Assembly: GCF_001553955.1 (NCBI RefSeq)
Contig: NZ_CP014234.1
Span: 930,001 to 994,000 of the forward strand
DNA: 64,000 nucleotides
Direction: 5' to 3'
Source: Moraxella osloensis
GTDB lineage: Bacteria > Pseudomonadota > Gammaproteobacteria > Pseudomonadales > Moraxellaceae
The notes under the pieces were generated by a model. The model was not told the origin of the DNA. It made no database searches and was given only the letters and a program-made list of their open reading frames with translations. Made by a program: the position numbers and the translations under genes. Shown in pieces: positions 18,115 through 28,939 of the stretch (the first letter of the stretch is position 1; each line of letters opens with the position of its first letter).

Positions 18115-18546
18115 TTATTGACCAACCTTTTGGTTACCGACGGCCGGCGCTACATCATCGGTGGCTTTTGGTGCGTTGGGCGAAGCAGGCGCATTGTCAA
18201 TGACGGTATCATTTTCCGTAATCTTATCCATGTCTGAATTATCCGCGCCGCCGTCATCTGCAGCCTCTGCCTCGGCACTACTCACTGGCATCGCATCAAC
18301 AGCGGTCGCTGCTGTGCCACTGGCGCTGGTAGCGTCAGGACCGGCATCTACGGTGGCATTGGCGTCGGTCACAGTAGCGCTATTTTTTTCATCGGCAGGC
18401 GCAGCTGACATTGGTACGGCTTGTGATTCTGCCGCTGATGCTGCCGCCGCGTTGTTGTCTGTGCTGTCAGTCTTTTTATCACAAGCTGTCAACGTAAGCG
18501 CCGATACTAAACTCAGCATGGTGATTTTTGCTAGTGTGTTTTGCAT
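18115..18546 (-). CDS. Ala/Asp-rich hypothetical lipoprotein
   Basis: Predicted lipoprotein: signal MLSLVSALTLTAC with lipobox LTAC (Cys at residue 22). The remaining ~120 residues are low-complexity and acidic (Ala, Asp, Ser, Thr, Val), without recognisable domains; probably an extended surface or periplasmic polypeptide. GAGG lies 8 nt before the ATG, supporting it as a real gene. A 144-codon open frame on the opposite strand is a by-product of its Ala-rich codons. Confidence 0.7.
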   Translation of the reverse strand: MQNTLAKITMLSLVSALTLTACDKKTDSTDNNAAAASAAESQAVPMSAAPADEKNSATVTDANATVDAGPDATSASGTAATAVDAMPVSSAEAEAADDGGADNSDMDKITENDTVIDNAPASPNAPKATDDVAPAVGNQKVGQ

Positions 18547-18661
18547 GGGTATTCCTCTACTATCAATAAATCGCTCAATCCGACAACGTACTTGATAGCC
18601 TATATTGTAAAAATTGCTGAAGCCACGGTGCGGCTACTTCAAAGATGATAATGATATCACT

Positions 18662-21472
18662 TTAAATTTTGCCATGGCACTGCTTGTATTTTAAACCTGA
18701 ACCACATGGACAAGGGGCATTTCGGCTAATCGCTAAGTTGGCATACGGATTGTCACCATTTTCGGCCATCTCTGGACTCGCGGTTGCCGCGGCTGAGCTG
18801 CTTAGACCAAATGAATACGTGGCTCGCGTGCGTTGTTGGCGGTTACGCGCAATCATGTCTTCATCGTCACTCAGTTCACCAGTCACGCCATTCATTTCTT
18901 GGTGCTCAAAATGCAGACGCATCATCTCGGCTTGTTCACGTTGCTGGCGCTCAAGCTCAGCGATTTCTTCTGGCGTTGGGATATGAACACGCGCTAAATC
19001 TTGCACAGTTTCAGACTTAATAGCACCGAGCATACTTTGGAACAATGAGAAGGCTTCAGATTTATATTCTTGCTCAGGATTTTTTTGCGCATAGCCTCGT
19101 AGATGGATACCTTTACGCAGTTGATCCATTTGGTTTAGATGTTCTTTCCAATGCTTATCTAGGCTAGATAGCATAAAGTGACGCTCAAGTTGGGCGGCAT
19201 TTTCCTCACCCATTTGCTCACGGCGAGCGCGGTAGTTGAGTAACGCAGCCTCAATGATTTTTTGACGCAAACCTTCTTCATCCAAACGGCGATCGGCATC
19301 TAGCCAGTCATTGATTGGCATATGAATACGAAACTCACTTTCAAGCTCGTCTTCAAGCCCATCAATGTCCCATTGGTCATCAATCGAACCGGGTGGCACA
19401 AATTGGTCAATCAAGGCATTGTACACATCGTAGTGCATCGCTTCGATAGCTGCTTGTAGATTACTTTGGGCAAGCAGTTCATCGCGCTGTTTATAGATAA
19501 CCTTACGTTGTTCGTTGGCAACGTCATCGTATTTGAGTAGGCTCTTACGGGCATCAAAGTCGCGGTTTTCCACTTTCCTTTGGGCGTTTTCAATCGAGCG
19601 TGATACCATTTTGTGCTCAATGGCTTCGTCTTCTTTTAGCCCCATGGCGCGCATCATATTGACCACGCGATCGCCAGCGAAAATCCGCATCAAGTCATCT
19701 TCAAGCGACAAGAAAAAGCGTGACTCCCCAGGGTCACCTTGACGACCGGCACGACCGCGTAATTGGTTATCAATACGGCGTGATTCGTGACGCTCAGAAC
19801 CGATGATATGTAAGCCACCCGCCTCTAGCACTTGTTGGTTTCGCACTTGCCATTCGGCATGGGCTTGCTGTTTCATTTCAGGGGTGACGTTGTCGATTTT
19901 GGCGAGCTCGGCTTGCCAGTTACCCCCCAAGATAATATCGGTACCGCGACCTGCCATGTTGGTGGCAATAGTGACCGCATTAGGCCTACCCGCTTGCGCG
20001 ATAATATCGGCTTCACGCTCGTGCTGTTTGGCGTTGAGCACGTTGTGGGCAATGCCTTCGGCGGTGAGTAGCTCAGACAATACTTCACTGGCTTCAATCG
20101 TCGCCGTCCCCACCAAAATCGGCGCGTGGCTTTCTTTGATACGTTTAATTTCGCGGATAATGCCTTGATATTTGCCCATTTTGCTTAAGAAAATTTGGTC
20201 ATCAAGGTCGATACGCTGAATCGGTTTGTGGGTTGGGATAATCACCACATCTAAATCGTAAGTTTGTTTAAACTCCGCAGCTTCGGTATCCGCTGTGCCC
20301 GTCATGCCTGAGAGTTTGTCATACAGACGGAAATAATTTTGGAATGTCGTGGTGGCGAGCGTTTGGTTTTCGGCTTGGATTTCAACCTGTTCTTTGGCTT
20401 CAACCGCTTGGTGCAACCCTTCTGACCAGCGGCGACCGGGCATGGTACGCCCTGTGTTTTCATCGACAATGATGACTTCGCCTTCATGCACGATATAGTG
20501 AATGTTTTTAACAAATAAATGGTGCGCACGAATCGCGGCTTGGACGTGGGCTAGTAGTGGCAAGCGCGTTGGGCTATATAGGCTCTCATTTTCGCCAAGC
20601 TCGCCTTTTTCCACCAAGAATTTTTCGATTTTCTCGTAGCCTTTTTCGCTGATTTCGATTTGGCGATTTTTTTCATCAATCCAAAAATCCTGCTCACGGT
20701 TTTCGCGGTTGCCTTCTTCGGTTTCTGAGCGTTTGAGGCGCGGGATGATGGTATCAATCAGCCTGTACATAGCCGATGAGTCTTCGGCTTGACCCGAGAT
20801 AATCAGCGGCGTACGCGCTTCATCAATCAAAATCGAGTCAATCTCATCGATGATACAATAGTTGAGTCCGCGCTGTTTTTTCTCATCTAGGCTAAATACC
20901 ATATTGTCACGCAGGTAGTCAAAGCCGTATTCGTTGTTGGTACCGTAGGTAATATCTGCGGCATAGGCCTCAAATTTTTCCATCGGGTCTTGCTGTGAGT
21001 AAATCACGCCGACAGTCAAGCCCAAAAAATCAAACAACGGGCGGTTTAGTTCGGCGTCACGGCTTGCCAAATAGTCATTGACGGTAACCACATGCACGCC
21101 TTTACCGCTAATCGCGTTGAGATATATCGCAAGCGTTGCCATCAAGGTTTTACCTTCACCCGTGCGCATCTCGGCGATTTTACCTTCGTGCAGGGTGATA
21201 CCCCCGATGAGCTGTACATCGTAGTGACGCATGCCAAGGACACGTCTTGAGGCTTCACGACAGACCGCAAAAGCTTCAGGTAAAATGGCATCTAGGCTAG
21301 TACCCTGCGCAAACTGGGTTTTAAATTCCGCAGTTTTCTGTTTTAATGCTTCGTCAGAGAGGGACTGGATTTTGGGTTCTAAGGCGTTGATTTTGTCGAC
21401 CAACTTACGCATTCGCTTAAGCTCACGGTCGTTTTTGGTGCCGATAACCTTGCCTATCATTTTGCCTAACAT
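18662..21472 (-). CDS. secA: preprotein translocase ATPase SecA
   Basis: Motor of Sec-dependent export, partner of SecYEG (secY is in this window). The N-terminus [18 protein letters not shown] is typical. Walker A lies in [11 protein letters not shown], the DEAD-type box in [18 protein letters not shown], motif VI-like [15 protein letters not shown], and the C-terminal zinc motif is [14 protein letters not shown]. 936 residues against 901 in E. coli; the extra length is mainly in the variable C-terminal linker. The start is the first ATG of the frame and matches the family N-terminus. Confidence 0.97.
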   Translation of the reverse strand: MLGKMIGKVIGTKNDRELKRMRKLVDKINALEPKIQSLSDEALKQKTAEFKTQFAQGTSLDAILPEAFAVCREASRRVLGMRHYDVQLIGGITLHEGKIAEMRTGEGKTLMATLAIYLNAISGKGVHVVTVNDYLASRDAELNRPLFDFLGLTVGVIYSQQDPMEKFEAYAADITYGTNNEYGFDYLRDNMVFSLDEKKQRGLNYCIIDEIDSILIDEARTPLIISGQAEDSSAMYRLIDTIIPRLKRSETEEGNRENREQDFWIDEKNRQIEISEKGYEKIEKFLVEKGELGENESLYSPTRLPLLAHVQAAIRAHHLFVKNIHYIVHEGEVIIVDENTGRTMPGRRWSEGLHQAVEAKEQVEIQAENQTLATTTFQNYFRLYDKLSGMTGTADTEAAEFKQTYDLDVVIIPTHKPIQRIDLDDQIFLSKMGKYQGIIREIKRIKESHAPILVGTATIEASEVLSELLTAEGIAHNVLNAKQHEREADIIAQAGRPNAVTIATNMAGRGTDIILGGNWQAELAKIDNVTPEMKQQAHAEWQVRNQQVLEAGGLHIIGSERHESRRIDNQLRGRAGRQGDPGESRFFLSLEDDLMRIFAGDRVVNMMRAMGLKEDEAIEHKMVSRSIENAQRKVENRDFDARKSLLKYDDVANEQRKVIYKQRDELLAQSNLQAAIEAMHYDVYNALIDQFVPPGSIDDQWDIDGLEDELESEFRIHMPINDWLDADRRLDEEGLRQKIIEAALLNYRARREQMGEENAAQLERHFMLSSLDKHWKEHLNQMDQLRKGIHLRGYAQKNPEQEYKSEAFSLFQSMLGAIKSETVQDLARVHIPTPEEIAELERQQREQAEMMRLHFEHQEMNGVTGELSDDEDMIARNRQQRTRATYSFGLSSSAAATASPEMAENGDNPYANLAISRNAPCPCGSGLKYKQCHGKI

Positions 21473-21835
21473 ACGAGGATTTTCCTAAAGTGCTCAAATC
21501 AATAAGTGCGATGACTTTTAATACGATGATGGTTAATAAAGGTATTCAAAATAAATTTTGCTATTATATATGGGTTTGCTTTTTTTAGATACAAGGTTAT
21601 GACAGCCTGTAAGTTTGAACCGCTTGCCTCTATTACCTTTATCTTTATCAATCCATCCCCATAATTGAACTTTATTTTCGAGATTTTCATTGTTGAAATT
21701 TTCTTGGAAGATTTTAAGCTTGATAGCGGAGCAAATGCCGCTGACGGTGTGTCCGCTAAGTAACCTTAAACTAAAAGTGGTGCAACACATGGGCGAGCAC
21801 AATATCAAAACCATATTTCATAACGTTTAACCATT
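21473..21835. other. AT-rich secA/mutS spacer with no confident gene
   Basis: A 363-bp divergent spacer, visibly more AT-rich than its flanks between about 21490 and 21720. Two overlapping minus-strand frames of 93 and 63 codons cover it, but neither resembles a known family and neither has a convincing ribosome site. It could be a decayed gene; promoters of secA and mutS must also lie here. Confidence 0.4.
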
Positions 21836-24739
21836 ATGACCCAGACCATGCCTCACAATCTTGACCATCACACCCCCATGATGCAGCAATATCTCACCCT
21901 AAAAGCGGATTATCCGCATGCCTTGGTGCTGTACCGGATGGGCGATTTCTATGAGCTGTTTTTCGATGATGCCAAGCTTGCTGCCGATATTTTGGGCATC
22001 ACCTTGACCCGACGTGGCAAAGATAAACAGGGCAACACCATCCCGATGGCAGGCGTGCCGTTTCATTCGGCAGACGGCTATATTGCTCGGCTGATTAATG
22101 CCGGGCAAACCGTGGTGATCTGTGAACAAGTCGAAGAAGAAAGGCCTGAAGACAGCCTTAAAGAAAACACTGTAGCAACAGACACTGCAGCCAAAAGCAC
22201 AGCAAAAAACACGGCAACAAGAACCAGCAAAACAAAAGCCAATGCCGCTAAGATTATGGAACGTAAAGTCGTCCGTACTTTAACCGCAGGAACGCTGACC
22301 GATGATAGCCTTATCACCCAAGGACAAACACCAACAGTCGTCGCTATCAGCTTTGCCAAACAGCAAATGTCGGTGGGATTGGCGCAGCTGGATTTGGCGC
22401 AAGGGCAAATCCGTGTCACTGAGCTTAACTGCGACAGTCATACTGCGCTACAAAGCGAGCTTGCTAACGCGCTCGCCCGCTTTGATCCCAGTGAAGTGCT
22501 GATAGATGAACAGCTGTCTGAGGCGTGGCGACATTTTTTGCAGGATTGTCTGAGCGCAAATAGCCCAACAGCTAGCCTGCCGCCGATTTTGTCACAGCCG
22601 CACAGTTATTTTCTCCCCAATAACGCGCTTGAACATCTGACCCAGCATCTTGGCGTCACCACGCTGGCAGGGTTTGGCATTGAGCAAAAACCGCTTGCCA
22701 TCTCATCGGCATCGGTTGTGCTGCATTACGGCAAACAGACCCAGCAAGCTGATTTACGCCATATTCGTAGCCTGCAGCTCGAGCATAACGGCGATTTTTT
22801 GCAGCTTGATACCATCAGTCAGCAAAATTTGGAAATTTTTAAACCCGTGTTGGCATCGGGTATTTCGCTGTTATCGGTGATTGATCACTGCCAAACGCCG
22901 ATGGGTAAACGCGCTTTGGTGCATCATTTGCACCGACCGCTACGCAATGTCACCCTGATTAACCGCAGGCTTGATGCGGTTGAACAACTGATGCAATTGC
23001 CGATAGCAGCGTTTGAATTGCTTAAACAAACCTTAAGCGAAATCAGCGATATCGAGCGGATTGGGGGACGCATTGGCTTGGGTTCAGCAAAACCGACCGA
23101 TTTGCTCAAATTGCGTCTGAGCTTGGCGCAAGCGTTAGCGTTGTCAAAGCAGTTGCAGCAACATTTTGATTTTACCACCATAACGACGCTAACTGCCGAG
23201 ACGCCTTTGCTTGCCATGCTTAGCAAACAGCTGCCTGACTTAGCCTTAACTGATAGCTTTGCCAACATCCATGCCTTGCTAGAGCAAGCGATTGTCGATG
23301 AGCCGCCCGCCCACATTCGTGATGGCGGCATGATAAAAAAGGGCTATGACCCACAGCTTGATGAATGGCAAAATCTGCATGGTAATATCGAGCAAACTTT
23401 GGAAGCATTGGCGGCGCAAGAGCGGCAAAAAAACAACCTGCCCATGCTCAAAGTGGGCTTTAATAAAGTCAGCGGATTTTATTTTGAACTCAGCGCCCTA
23501 CAAGCCAAGAACGCGCCTGAATATTTTACCCGCCGTCAAACGCTCAAAAATGCTGAACGCTTTATCACGCCAGCGCTCAAAACCATTGAAGAATCCTATC
23601 TATCGGCTCAAGGGCAAGCGTTGACCCTTGAGAAGCGTATCTATGAAAATCTGCTCAATCAGCTCAAATCACAGCTTGGCGAGGTGCAGCGCCTTGCCAA
23701 AGCGATTGGGTATTTGGATGTACTTGCCAACTGGGTCAGCCTAACGCGTTTGCAGAATCGCTCTCATCATAGTAAAAACTGGTGCCGCCCGTTGTTTAAT
23801 ACCACTGATGATAGCGCAAGCCTCAATATCCAAGGCGGACGCCATATCGTGGTTGAAGCAGGTCAACAGCGCCAAGCTCACCATCAGACGGCATCGCTTG
23901 ACCCATTTGTCGCCAATGACTGTGTCATGGGAACAGCCACCCAACTTGAACGCTTAATGCTCATCACCGGGCCCAATATGGGCGGTAAATCGACCTACAT
24001 GCGTCAAACCGCGCTTATCGTACTACTTGCTTGTTGTGGTGCATATGTCCCTGCGCAGTCGGTGACGCTCGGTCGTATTGAGCGGATTTTTACCCGCATT
24101 GGCTCGGCAGATGACTTGGCAAGTGGTAAATCAACCTTTATGGTCGAGATGATCGAAACCGCCAATATCATGAACCAAGCCAATGCCAACTCATTGGTAC
24201 TCATGGATGAAGTCGGTCGTGGCACCAGCACTCAAGATGGTCTAGCGATTGCGCATGCGTGCGTGAATTATTTAGCAGAAAAAATCGGCTGTTTGACCCT
24301 ATTTGCTACCCATTATTTTGAGCTCACTGAACTGGCTGAGCGCCACCCCAAAATGTTTAATCAGCACCTTGTCACCCAAGAAATCAACGGGCAGTTGCTG
24401 CTATTGCATAAAATCGCACCTGGGGCGACGCATCGCAGTTTTGGCTTGCATGTTGCCAAAATGGCAGGTTTGCCGCAAGACTTATTAGCCCAAGCGCAAT
24501 ATTATTTGGATAACCACAGCGAACAAAAAAGTTTGCCAAACCATCCTTTACCCTATCCAACAAAAGACGAGAAACAAATGGGTCTGGATTTGCAAAGTAC
24601 CGCGGCTGACTATCAAACGTTGCAGGCTGATGAATATAAACTTACTCAACAACTAAACGCCCTAAACCCTGACGAACTGACGCCGAAACAGGCGTTAGAA
24701 TTTATTTATTCATTAAAGGAATTGTTAAAAAAAGCGTAA
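21836..24739 (+). CDS. mutS: DNA mismatch repair protein MutS
   Basis: Recognises mismatches and recruits MutL. Mismatch-reading Phe38-x-Glu40 is in MGDFYELFF; the Walker A GPNMGGKST begins at residue 712 (Lys718); Walker B LVLMDEVGRGTSTQDG and the composite-site ATHYFELTEL follow. 967 residues against 853 in E. coli. Part of the difference is a Thr/Ala/Lys/Asn-rich hydrophilic insertion at about residues 107-140, in the loop just before VVRTLTAGTL at the end of the mismatch-binding domain. The start ATG is the one directly at the family N-terminus (HTPMMQQYLTLKADYPH begins at about residue 12). Confidence 0.97.
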   Translation: MTQTMPHNLDHHTPMMQQYLTLKADYPHALVLYRMGDFYELFFDDAKLAADILGITLTRRGKDKQGNTIPMAGVPFHSADGYIARLINAGQTVVICEQVEEERPEDSLKENTVATDTAAKSTAKNTATRTSKTKANAAKIMERKVVRTLTAGTLTDDSLITQGQTPTVVAISFAKQQMSVGLAQLDLAQGQIRVTELNCDSHTALQSELANALARFDPSEVLIDEQLSEAWRHFLQDCLSANSPTASLPPILSQPHSYFLPNNALEHLTQHLGVTTLAGFGIEQKPLAISSASVVLHYGKQTQQADLRHIRSLQLEHNGDFLQLDTISQQNLEIFKPVLASGISLLSVIDHCQTPMGKRALVHHLHRPLRNVTLINRRLDAVEQLMQLPIAAFELLKQTLSEISDIERIGGRIGLGSAKPTDLLKLRLSLAQALALSKQLQQHFDFTTITTLTAETPLLAMLSKQLPDLALTDSFANIHALLEQAIVDEPPAHIRDGGMIKKGYDPQLDEWQNLHGNIEQTLEALAAQERQKNNLPMLKVGFNKVSGFYFELSALQAKNAPEYFTRRQTLKNAERFITPALKTIEESYLSAQGQALTLEKRIYENLLNQLKSQLGEVQRLAKAIGYLDVLANWVSLTRLQNRSHHSKNWCRPLFNTTDDSASLNIQGGRHIVVEAGQQRQAHHQTASLDPFVANDCVMGTATQLERLMLITGPNMGGKSTYMRQTALIVLLACCGAYVPAQSVTLGRIERIFTRIGSADDLASGKSTFMVEMIETANIMNQANANSLVLMDEVGRGTSTQDGLAIAHACVNYLAEKIGCLTLFATHYFELTELAERHPKMFNQHLVTQEINGQLLLLHKIAPGATHRSFGLHVAKMAGLPQDLLAQAQYYLDNHSEQKSLPNHPLPYPTKDEKQMGLDLQSTAADYQTLQADEYKLTQQLNALNPDELTPKQALEFIYSLKELLKKA

Positions 24740-24811
24740 CGCGCTAAAATAATACGATTGTATTTTTTATGCTTTTAACATTTGTGCAACTAAAAAAAGG
24801 TAGCCACCGCC

Positions 24812-25135
24812 ATGACTTTCGTCGTTACTGATAACTGTGTTCGTTGTAAATATACTGACTGCGTTGAAGTCTGTCCTGTGGACTGTTTCTATGAAGGTCC
24901 GAATTTTTTGGTCATCCATCCTGATGAATGTATTGACTGTGCGCTGTGTGAGCCAGAATGCCCTGCCAATGCGATTTTCTCAGAAGATGAAGTGCCAAAA
25001 GGTCAAGAAATATACATCGAACTGAATGCAGAACTCGCTGAAAAATGGCCAAACATCTCAGCCAGGCACGACCCACTACCCGATGCCAAAGAATGGGATG
25101 GCGTACCCAATAAACTACAATATCTTGAAAGATAG
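24812..25135 (+). CDS. fdxA: ferredoxin FdxA (7Fe type)
   Basis: Small electron carrier with one [3Fe-4S] and one [4Fe-4S] cluster. Ligand cysteines are in [17 protein letters not shown] and [12 protein letters not shown]; the spacing of the first motif fits the seven-iron ferredoxins of proteobacteria, and length 107 is usual. It follows mutS by 72 bp, a neighbourhood known from related gammaproteobacteria. AAAAAGG precedes the ATG by 12 nt. Confidence 0.95.
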   Translation: MTFVVTDNCVRCKYTDCVEVCPVDCFYEGPNFLVIHPDECIDCALCEPECPANAIFSEDEVPKGQEIYIELNAELAEKWPNISARHDPLPDAKEWDGVPNKLQYLER

Positions 25136-25170
25136 CCCTTCTAATATACGCCAGTTAGGGGATTTTTAGC

Positions 25171-25212
25171 AAGATACTATAAATAAGATGCTATAAACAA
25201 CATGCTATAAAA
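25171..25212. repeat. 14-bp unit repeated three times after fdxA
   Basis: AAGATACTATAAAT, AAGATGCTATAAAC and AACATGCTATAAAA follow each other without gaps, then the partial copy CAGCATATAG. They lie between the fdxA stop and its terminator. Confidence 0.9.
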
Positions 25213-25230
25213 CAGCATATAGAACGAGGA

Positions 25231-25261
25231 CGGCAATCAGTGAATATTGATTGCCGTTTTT
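25231..25261 (+). terminator. terminator after fdxA
   Basis: CGGCAATCA / TGATTGCCG, 9-bp stem, 8-nt loop, followed by TTTTTATAT. Confidence 0.85.
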
Positions 25262-25354
25262 ATATTCTCATCTCTTATTATGCCAACGTTGTTGTCTATC
25301 TGCTTAACTTAACCTCTTTAGCTTAGATTTTTTTTACGAATTGATTATGAAATA

Positions 25355-25383
25355 AAAAACGCGCTATGGATTAGCGCGTTTTT
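25355..25383 (-). terminator. terminator after suhB
   Basis: AAAAACGCGCTA / TAGCGCGTTTTT, 12-bp stem with a 5-nt loop, 16 bp past the suhB stop; symmetric, so also active on the plus strand. Confidence 0.88.
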
Positions 25384-25398
25384 AGTGTCACAGTCACA

Positions 25399-26232
25399 TC
25401 AGCCTTTCACGGCACTGCCCCAAACTGGCACCACGGTTTGCATCAATGGTTTTAACAGTTTGATATTTGCCGCAAAGATAGAGCCTGTTTGCATGGCATT
25501 GTGCGCGCCTGTATGGTCAACCACAGTACCGCGCGCTTCAGTGACAATCAATTCACCGGCACAGATATCCCAAGGTTTGATAGACATTTCAAAATAACCA
25601 TCAAACCGTCCCGCTGCTACATAGGCCAAATCTAATGCGGCTGAACCCACACGGCGCACTTGACCGCCTTGTTCGCAGATTTTTTGTAAGCTTTCAAAAT
25701 GCTCTTTGGCATACGATACTTTACCTTCTGCGCGGTTACGCTCAAGCGGATGCCCTGTGGTAAAAAAGCCGCCATCAATGGTTTTATGTTCACTGACGCT
25801 GATACGGCGCTGGTTGAGACGCGCGCCTTTACCACGACTGGCTGAGAACATCTCATCACGCACTGGGTCATAGATGATACCATGTTCGGTGACGCCATTT
25901 TTTTGCACCCCGATTGAGACACAAAAATGCGGTAAGCCATGAATAAAGTTGTGAGTACCGTCTAATGGATCAATAACCCAGCACCAGTCTTTATCATTGC
26001 CCTTGCCTTCTTGCAGCCCAAACTCTTCGCCCAAAAATGAGTGGGTTGGGTAGCTTTCTTTGAGCATCGCAATCAATAATTCTTCGCTGTAACGGTCGAT
26101 TTGGGTCACCAAACCATCTAAGCCTTTGCTTTCAATCGTGAACTCTAGCTTGTGGCGATTGTTGTGTGCATTTAAAATCTCTTGACCTACTTTTTGTGCA
26201 GCGCGGGCTGCCATGACGACCATCGGTTCCAT
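25399..26232 (-). CDS. suhB: inositol-1-monophosphatase family protein SuhB
   Basis: Mg-dependent sugar/inositol phosphatase; in E. coli SuhB also joins rRNA antitermination complexes. Metal-site motifs: GEEFG (Glu), WVIDPLDGTHNFIHGLPHF (DPLDGT) and the C-terminal WDICAGELIVTEARG. 277 residues, near the usual 267. It lies 35 bp downstream of dxs on the same strand and is probably co-transcribed with it. Confidence 0.94.
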   Translation of the reverse strand: MEPMVVMAARAAQKVGQEILNAHNNRHKLEFTIESKGLDGLVTQIDRYSEELLIAMLKESYPTHSFLGEEFGLQEGKGNDKDWCWVIDPLDGTHNFIHGLPHFCVSIGVQKNGVTEHGIIYDPVRDEMFSASRGKGARLNQRRISVSEHKTIDGGFFTTGHPLERNRAEGKVSYAKEHFESLQKICEQGGQVRRVGSAALDLAYVAAGRFDGYFEMSIKPWDICAGELIVTEARGTVVDHTGAHNAMQTGSIFAANIKLLKPLMQTVVPVWGSAVKG

Positions 26233-26267
26233 AATTGACCTTTTGTTGAAGGATAAAAATCTAAAAT

Positions 26268-28439
26268 TTATGACAAAATCGTTTGCATCTGTTTGACCAC
26301 ACCCGCGACATCTAGCTCACAATCGGCTAATTGCTGCTCAGGGCTGCCATGCGCGATATATTTATCGGGGATACCGATATTAAGTAGCGTTGGCAAGGCT
26401 TGGCTTGTTTTTGCTGCTTGGGCAACGAGGTATTCATTGACCGCACTACCGGCACCGCCCATGACTTGGTGTTCTTCAAGGGTAACAATGGAGCAGTTTT
26501 GCGCCAATAGCGTATCCAGTAATTCGCTGTCTAACGGTTTAACAAACCGCATATTATAAACAAAAAACGTCGTCGTTGGGTAAGTTTCGGCTAAGTTTTG
26601 ACACGCCGTAACCGCTGTCTTTACCATGGTACCAAAAGCAAGCACCGCAACTTTTTTCGCCACGTTGCTCGCACCTTCTCCAGTGGCTTCGATAGTCTGC
26701 TCAAGCGCTGCCTTACCGATTGGATACATCGCTTGGTTTTTATCAATTTCTGCCCCAATGCCATTACCACGTGGATAACGCACCGCAGAGGGTCCAATAT
26801 GCTCATAACAGGTATTAAGTAAGTTATAGCACTCATTCTCATCTTTGGGACAAGCAATCACCATATTAGGCACAGTTCGCATAAAGGCGATATCAAACAC
26901 CCCCGCATGGGTCGCACCGTCTTCACCGACCAAGCCTGCACGGTCAATGGCGAACATCACGTTGAGATTTTGCAAAGCCACATCGTGAATCAGTTGGTCA
27001 TAGCCACGTTGTAAAAATGTGGAGTAAATCGCGACAATCGGTTTGACGCCTTGGGTTGCCATACCGCCCGCTAGGGTCACTGCATGTTGCTCGGCAATCG
27101 CCACATCAAAGAATTGGCTTGAAAAGCGCTGGGCAAATTCGGTCATGCCTGAGCCTTCAGCCATCGCAGGGGTAATCGCCATCAGTTGTTTGTCGGTTGC
27201 GGCTTTATCGCAAATAAACTCACCAAACACTTGCGAGTATTTTTTAGCGGGAGTAGCTACAGTAGTTACGGGCTTTTGGCTGTCAACTGGCACAGATTTT
27301 TCTTGCGCTGGGTTGATTTTCTTAAGTTTGGTAATGGCATGATAAGTAATCGGGTCGCATTCTGCCGGTAAAAAGCCTTTACCTTTCACCGTATGCACAT
27401 GGACGAGTACTGCCCCTTTTAGTTGCTTGACCCGTTCAAATACCTGAGCCAATTTGGCAACATCATGCCCATCAAATGGTCCAAAATACTGAAAACCGAT
27501 GGCTTTAAACAAGTTTTCGGGGAACACTTCATCAATGAGTTTATTGGCGATTTTCTCAGGTAATGTCTCTAACTGAGACGGTTTAGGAATACCTTTTTCT
27601 GCCAATTTTTCGACAATTTTATTGGGCAGACGCGAGGTCCAATCATCTAAAGCTTCGTTTGCCATGTGCAAATAATGACGAATACGGCGGTCTTCACTGG
27701 AGATGACGCGCTTGGTAAAAATCGCATCACCGTTTTTATCGATATCGACTGCCAAACCACGCTGCCATAGGGTGGCTAAATGTTTAGAAAATCCGCCCGT
27801 TGCCTGTGAGATTGACATGTCATTATCGTTGAGCACCACAATCAAATCGGCATTTTGCTGCACCGCGTCATTCATCGCTTCAAACGCCATGCCGCCTGTC
27901 ATAGCACCATCACCGACGATGCTAACTACTTTGTCACGTTTGCCTAAATAGCGCATAGCAAGCGACATGCCGAGCCCTGCAGAAATCGCCGTCGATGAAT
28001 GCCCAACGCCAAAAGTATCATACTCAGACTCATGACGCTCGGGGAAGGCAGTCAGCCCATGTTGACTACGAATGGTGGTAAGCTTGTCACGGCGACCCGT
28101 TAAAATTTTGTGGGGATAGGCTTGGTGCCCTACGTCCCAGACAATTTGGTCTTTGGGTGAATTAAAGACATAATGCAGTGCAATGGTAAGCTCAACGACG
28201 CCAAGGTTAGAGCCAAAATGCCCGCCGCTGACGCCCGTTGTATACAGCAAAAACTCGCGCAGTTCATCGGCTAATTGCTGCAATTGCGCGGTACTGAATT
28301 TTTTTAGGTCGTGAGGACTATCCACACCATCGAGCAGCGGCGTATGCGGCTTTAGCATAGGGATAGTATCAAAGGTTTTTAATGAGTAGTTTTGGTTAGC
28401 TATTTTAGTTTTTGACATATCTTGGCTGACACTTTTCAT
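26268..28439 (-). CDS. dxs: 1-deoxy-D-xylulose-5-phosphate synthase
   Basis: First enzyme of the MEP isoprenoid pathway (pyruvate + glyceraldehyde 3-phosphate, thiamine diphosphate-dependent). Motifs: the catalytic His region [30 protein letters not shown] (ThDP-Mg), NDNDMSIS and the Glu of [12 protein letters not shown]. 723 residues, about 100 more than E. coli (620). The surplus is an N-terminal leader of about 25 residues, an enlarged segment of about 45 residues between GGFSKHLA and FDGHDVAK, and a Pro/Val/Thr/Lys-rich loop before KYSQVFGEF. An in-frame ATG at 28418 is an alternative start. Confidence 0.95.
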   Translation of the reverse strand: MKSVSQDMSKTKIANQNYSLKTFDTIPMLKPHTPLLDGVDSPHDLKKFSTAQLQQLADELREFLLYTTGVSGGHFGSNLGVVELTIALHYVFNSPKDQIVWDVGHQAYPHKILTGRRDKLTTIRSQHGLTAFPERHESEYDTFGVGHSSTAISAGLGMSLAMRYLGKRDKVVSIVGDGAMTGGMAFEAMNDAVQQNADLIVVLNDNDMSISQATGGFSKHLATLWQRGLAVDIDKNGDAIFTKRVISSEDRRIRHYLHMANEALDDWTSRLPNKIVEKLAEKGIPKPSQLETLPEKIANKLIDEVFPENLFKAIGFQYFGPFDGHDVAKLAQVFERVKQLKGAVLVHVHTVKGKGFLPAECDPITYHAITKLKKINPAQEKSVPVDSQKPVTTVATPAKKYSQVFGEFICDKAATDKQLMAITPAMAEGSGMTEFAQRFSSQFFDVAIAEQHAVTLAGGMATQGVKPIVAIYSTFLQRGYDQLIHDVALQNLNVMFAIDRAGLVGEDGATHAGVFDIAFMRTVPNMVIACPKDENECYNLLNTCYEHIGPSAVRYPRGNGIGAEIDKNQAMYPIGKAALEQTIEATGEGASNVAKKVAVLAFGTMVKTAVTACQNLAETYPTTTFFVYNMRFVKPLDSELLDTLLAQNCSIVTLEEHQVMGGAGSAVNEYLVAQAAKTSQALPTLLNIGIPDKYIAHGSPEQQLADCELDVAGVVKQMQTILS

Positions 28440-28939
28440 TGCTTACAGGGACTCGATGAGCCCTGTTGACACAGGTGAAAAAATAAATAGTTAAAACGCA
28501 CAATGACTATTAACACCTTATTGTTGGCACAAAATTGGCACAAAATACCGGCACAAAATTGACAGACTGCCAAAGCGTTGGGCGCTTGAAAATCTAGGTG
28601 GCTAAGCTGGCATTACCAGCTTTGAATTGCCAATGTGGCGCATGAATGTGGCATAATAGCATTTTTTTGTTGATTAAACATCAAACCTCGCTATTTTAGA
28701 TTGTATCTTATAGCTTCTATAAAGTTTAGCTTAGCGCCTTGAATTTTTTATAAAATTTGAGAAAAAAGTCGCGTCATATAGCATACCAGCCTAGCTTGCG
28801 GCTTATTGATAAGATGCGTAATGACGCTATCCTTCTTGATATTTTAATCAATGCCTTCATGTAAAGGGCACTTTTATTTTTGGGTTTACTGACTTGGTTC
28901 AGTTGTTTGGATCAGTTGGTCATTTTTTTGGAGTAGTGG
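28440..28939. other. dxs / ribA divergent spacer
   Basis: A 500-bp AT-rich region, the longest gene-free stretch here. It holds a short repeat cluster (28524-28558) but no FMN-riboswitch-like sequence, no tRNA and no convincing open frame. A CATAAT at 28652-28657 could be a -10 element for ribA, with TTGCCA 19 bp upstream. Confidence 0.4.
28524..28558. repeat. 11-bp tandem duplication plus third copy
   Basis: TTGGCACAAAA occurs at 28524-28534 and 28535-28545; GGCACAAAA recurs at 28550-28558. Confidence 0.8.

Noticed and set aside
18161-18595. 144-codon open frame on the plus strand
   Set aside because: It is the mirror of the Ala-rich lipoprotein codons (GCN read as NGC) and has no ribosome site or family resemblance; the minus-strand gene has both a lipobox and a good ribosome site.
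28440-28939. FMN riboswitch upstream of ribA
   Set aside because: The conserved FMN-aptamer segments could not be found on either strand; ribA here seems to lack it.
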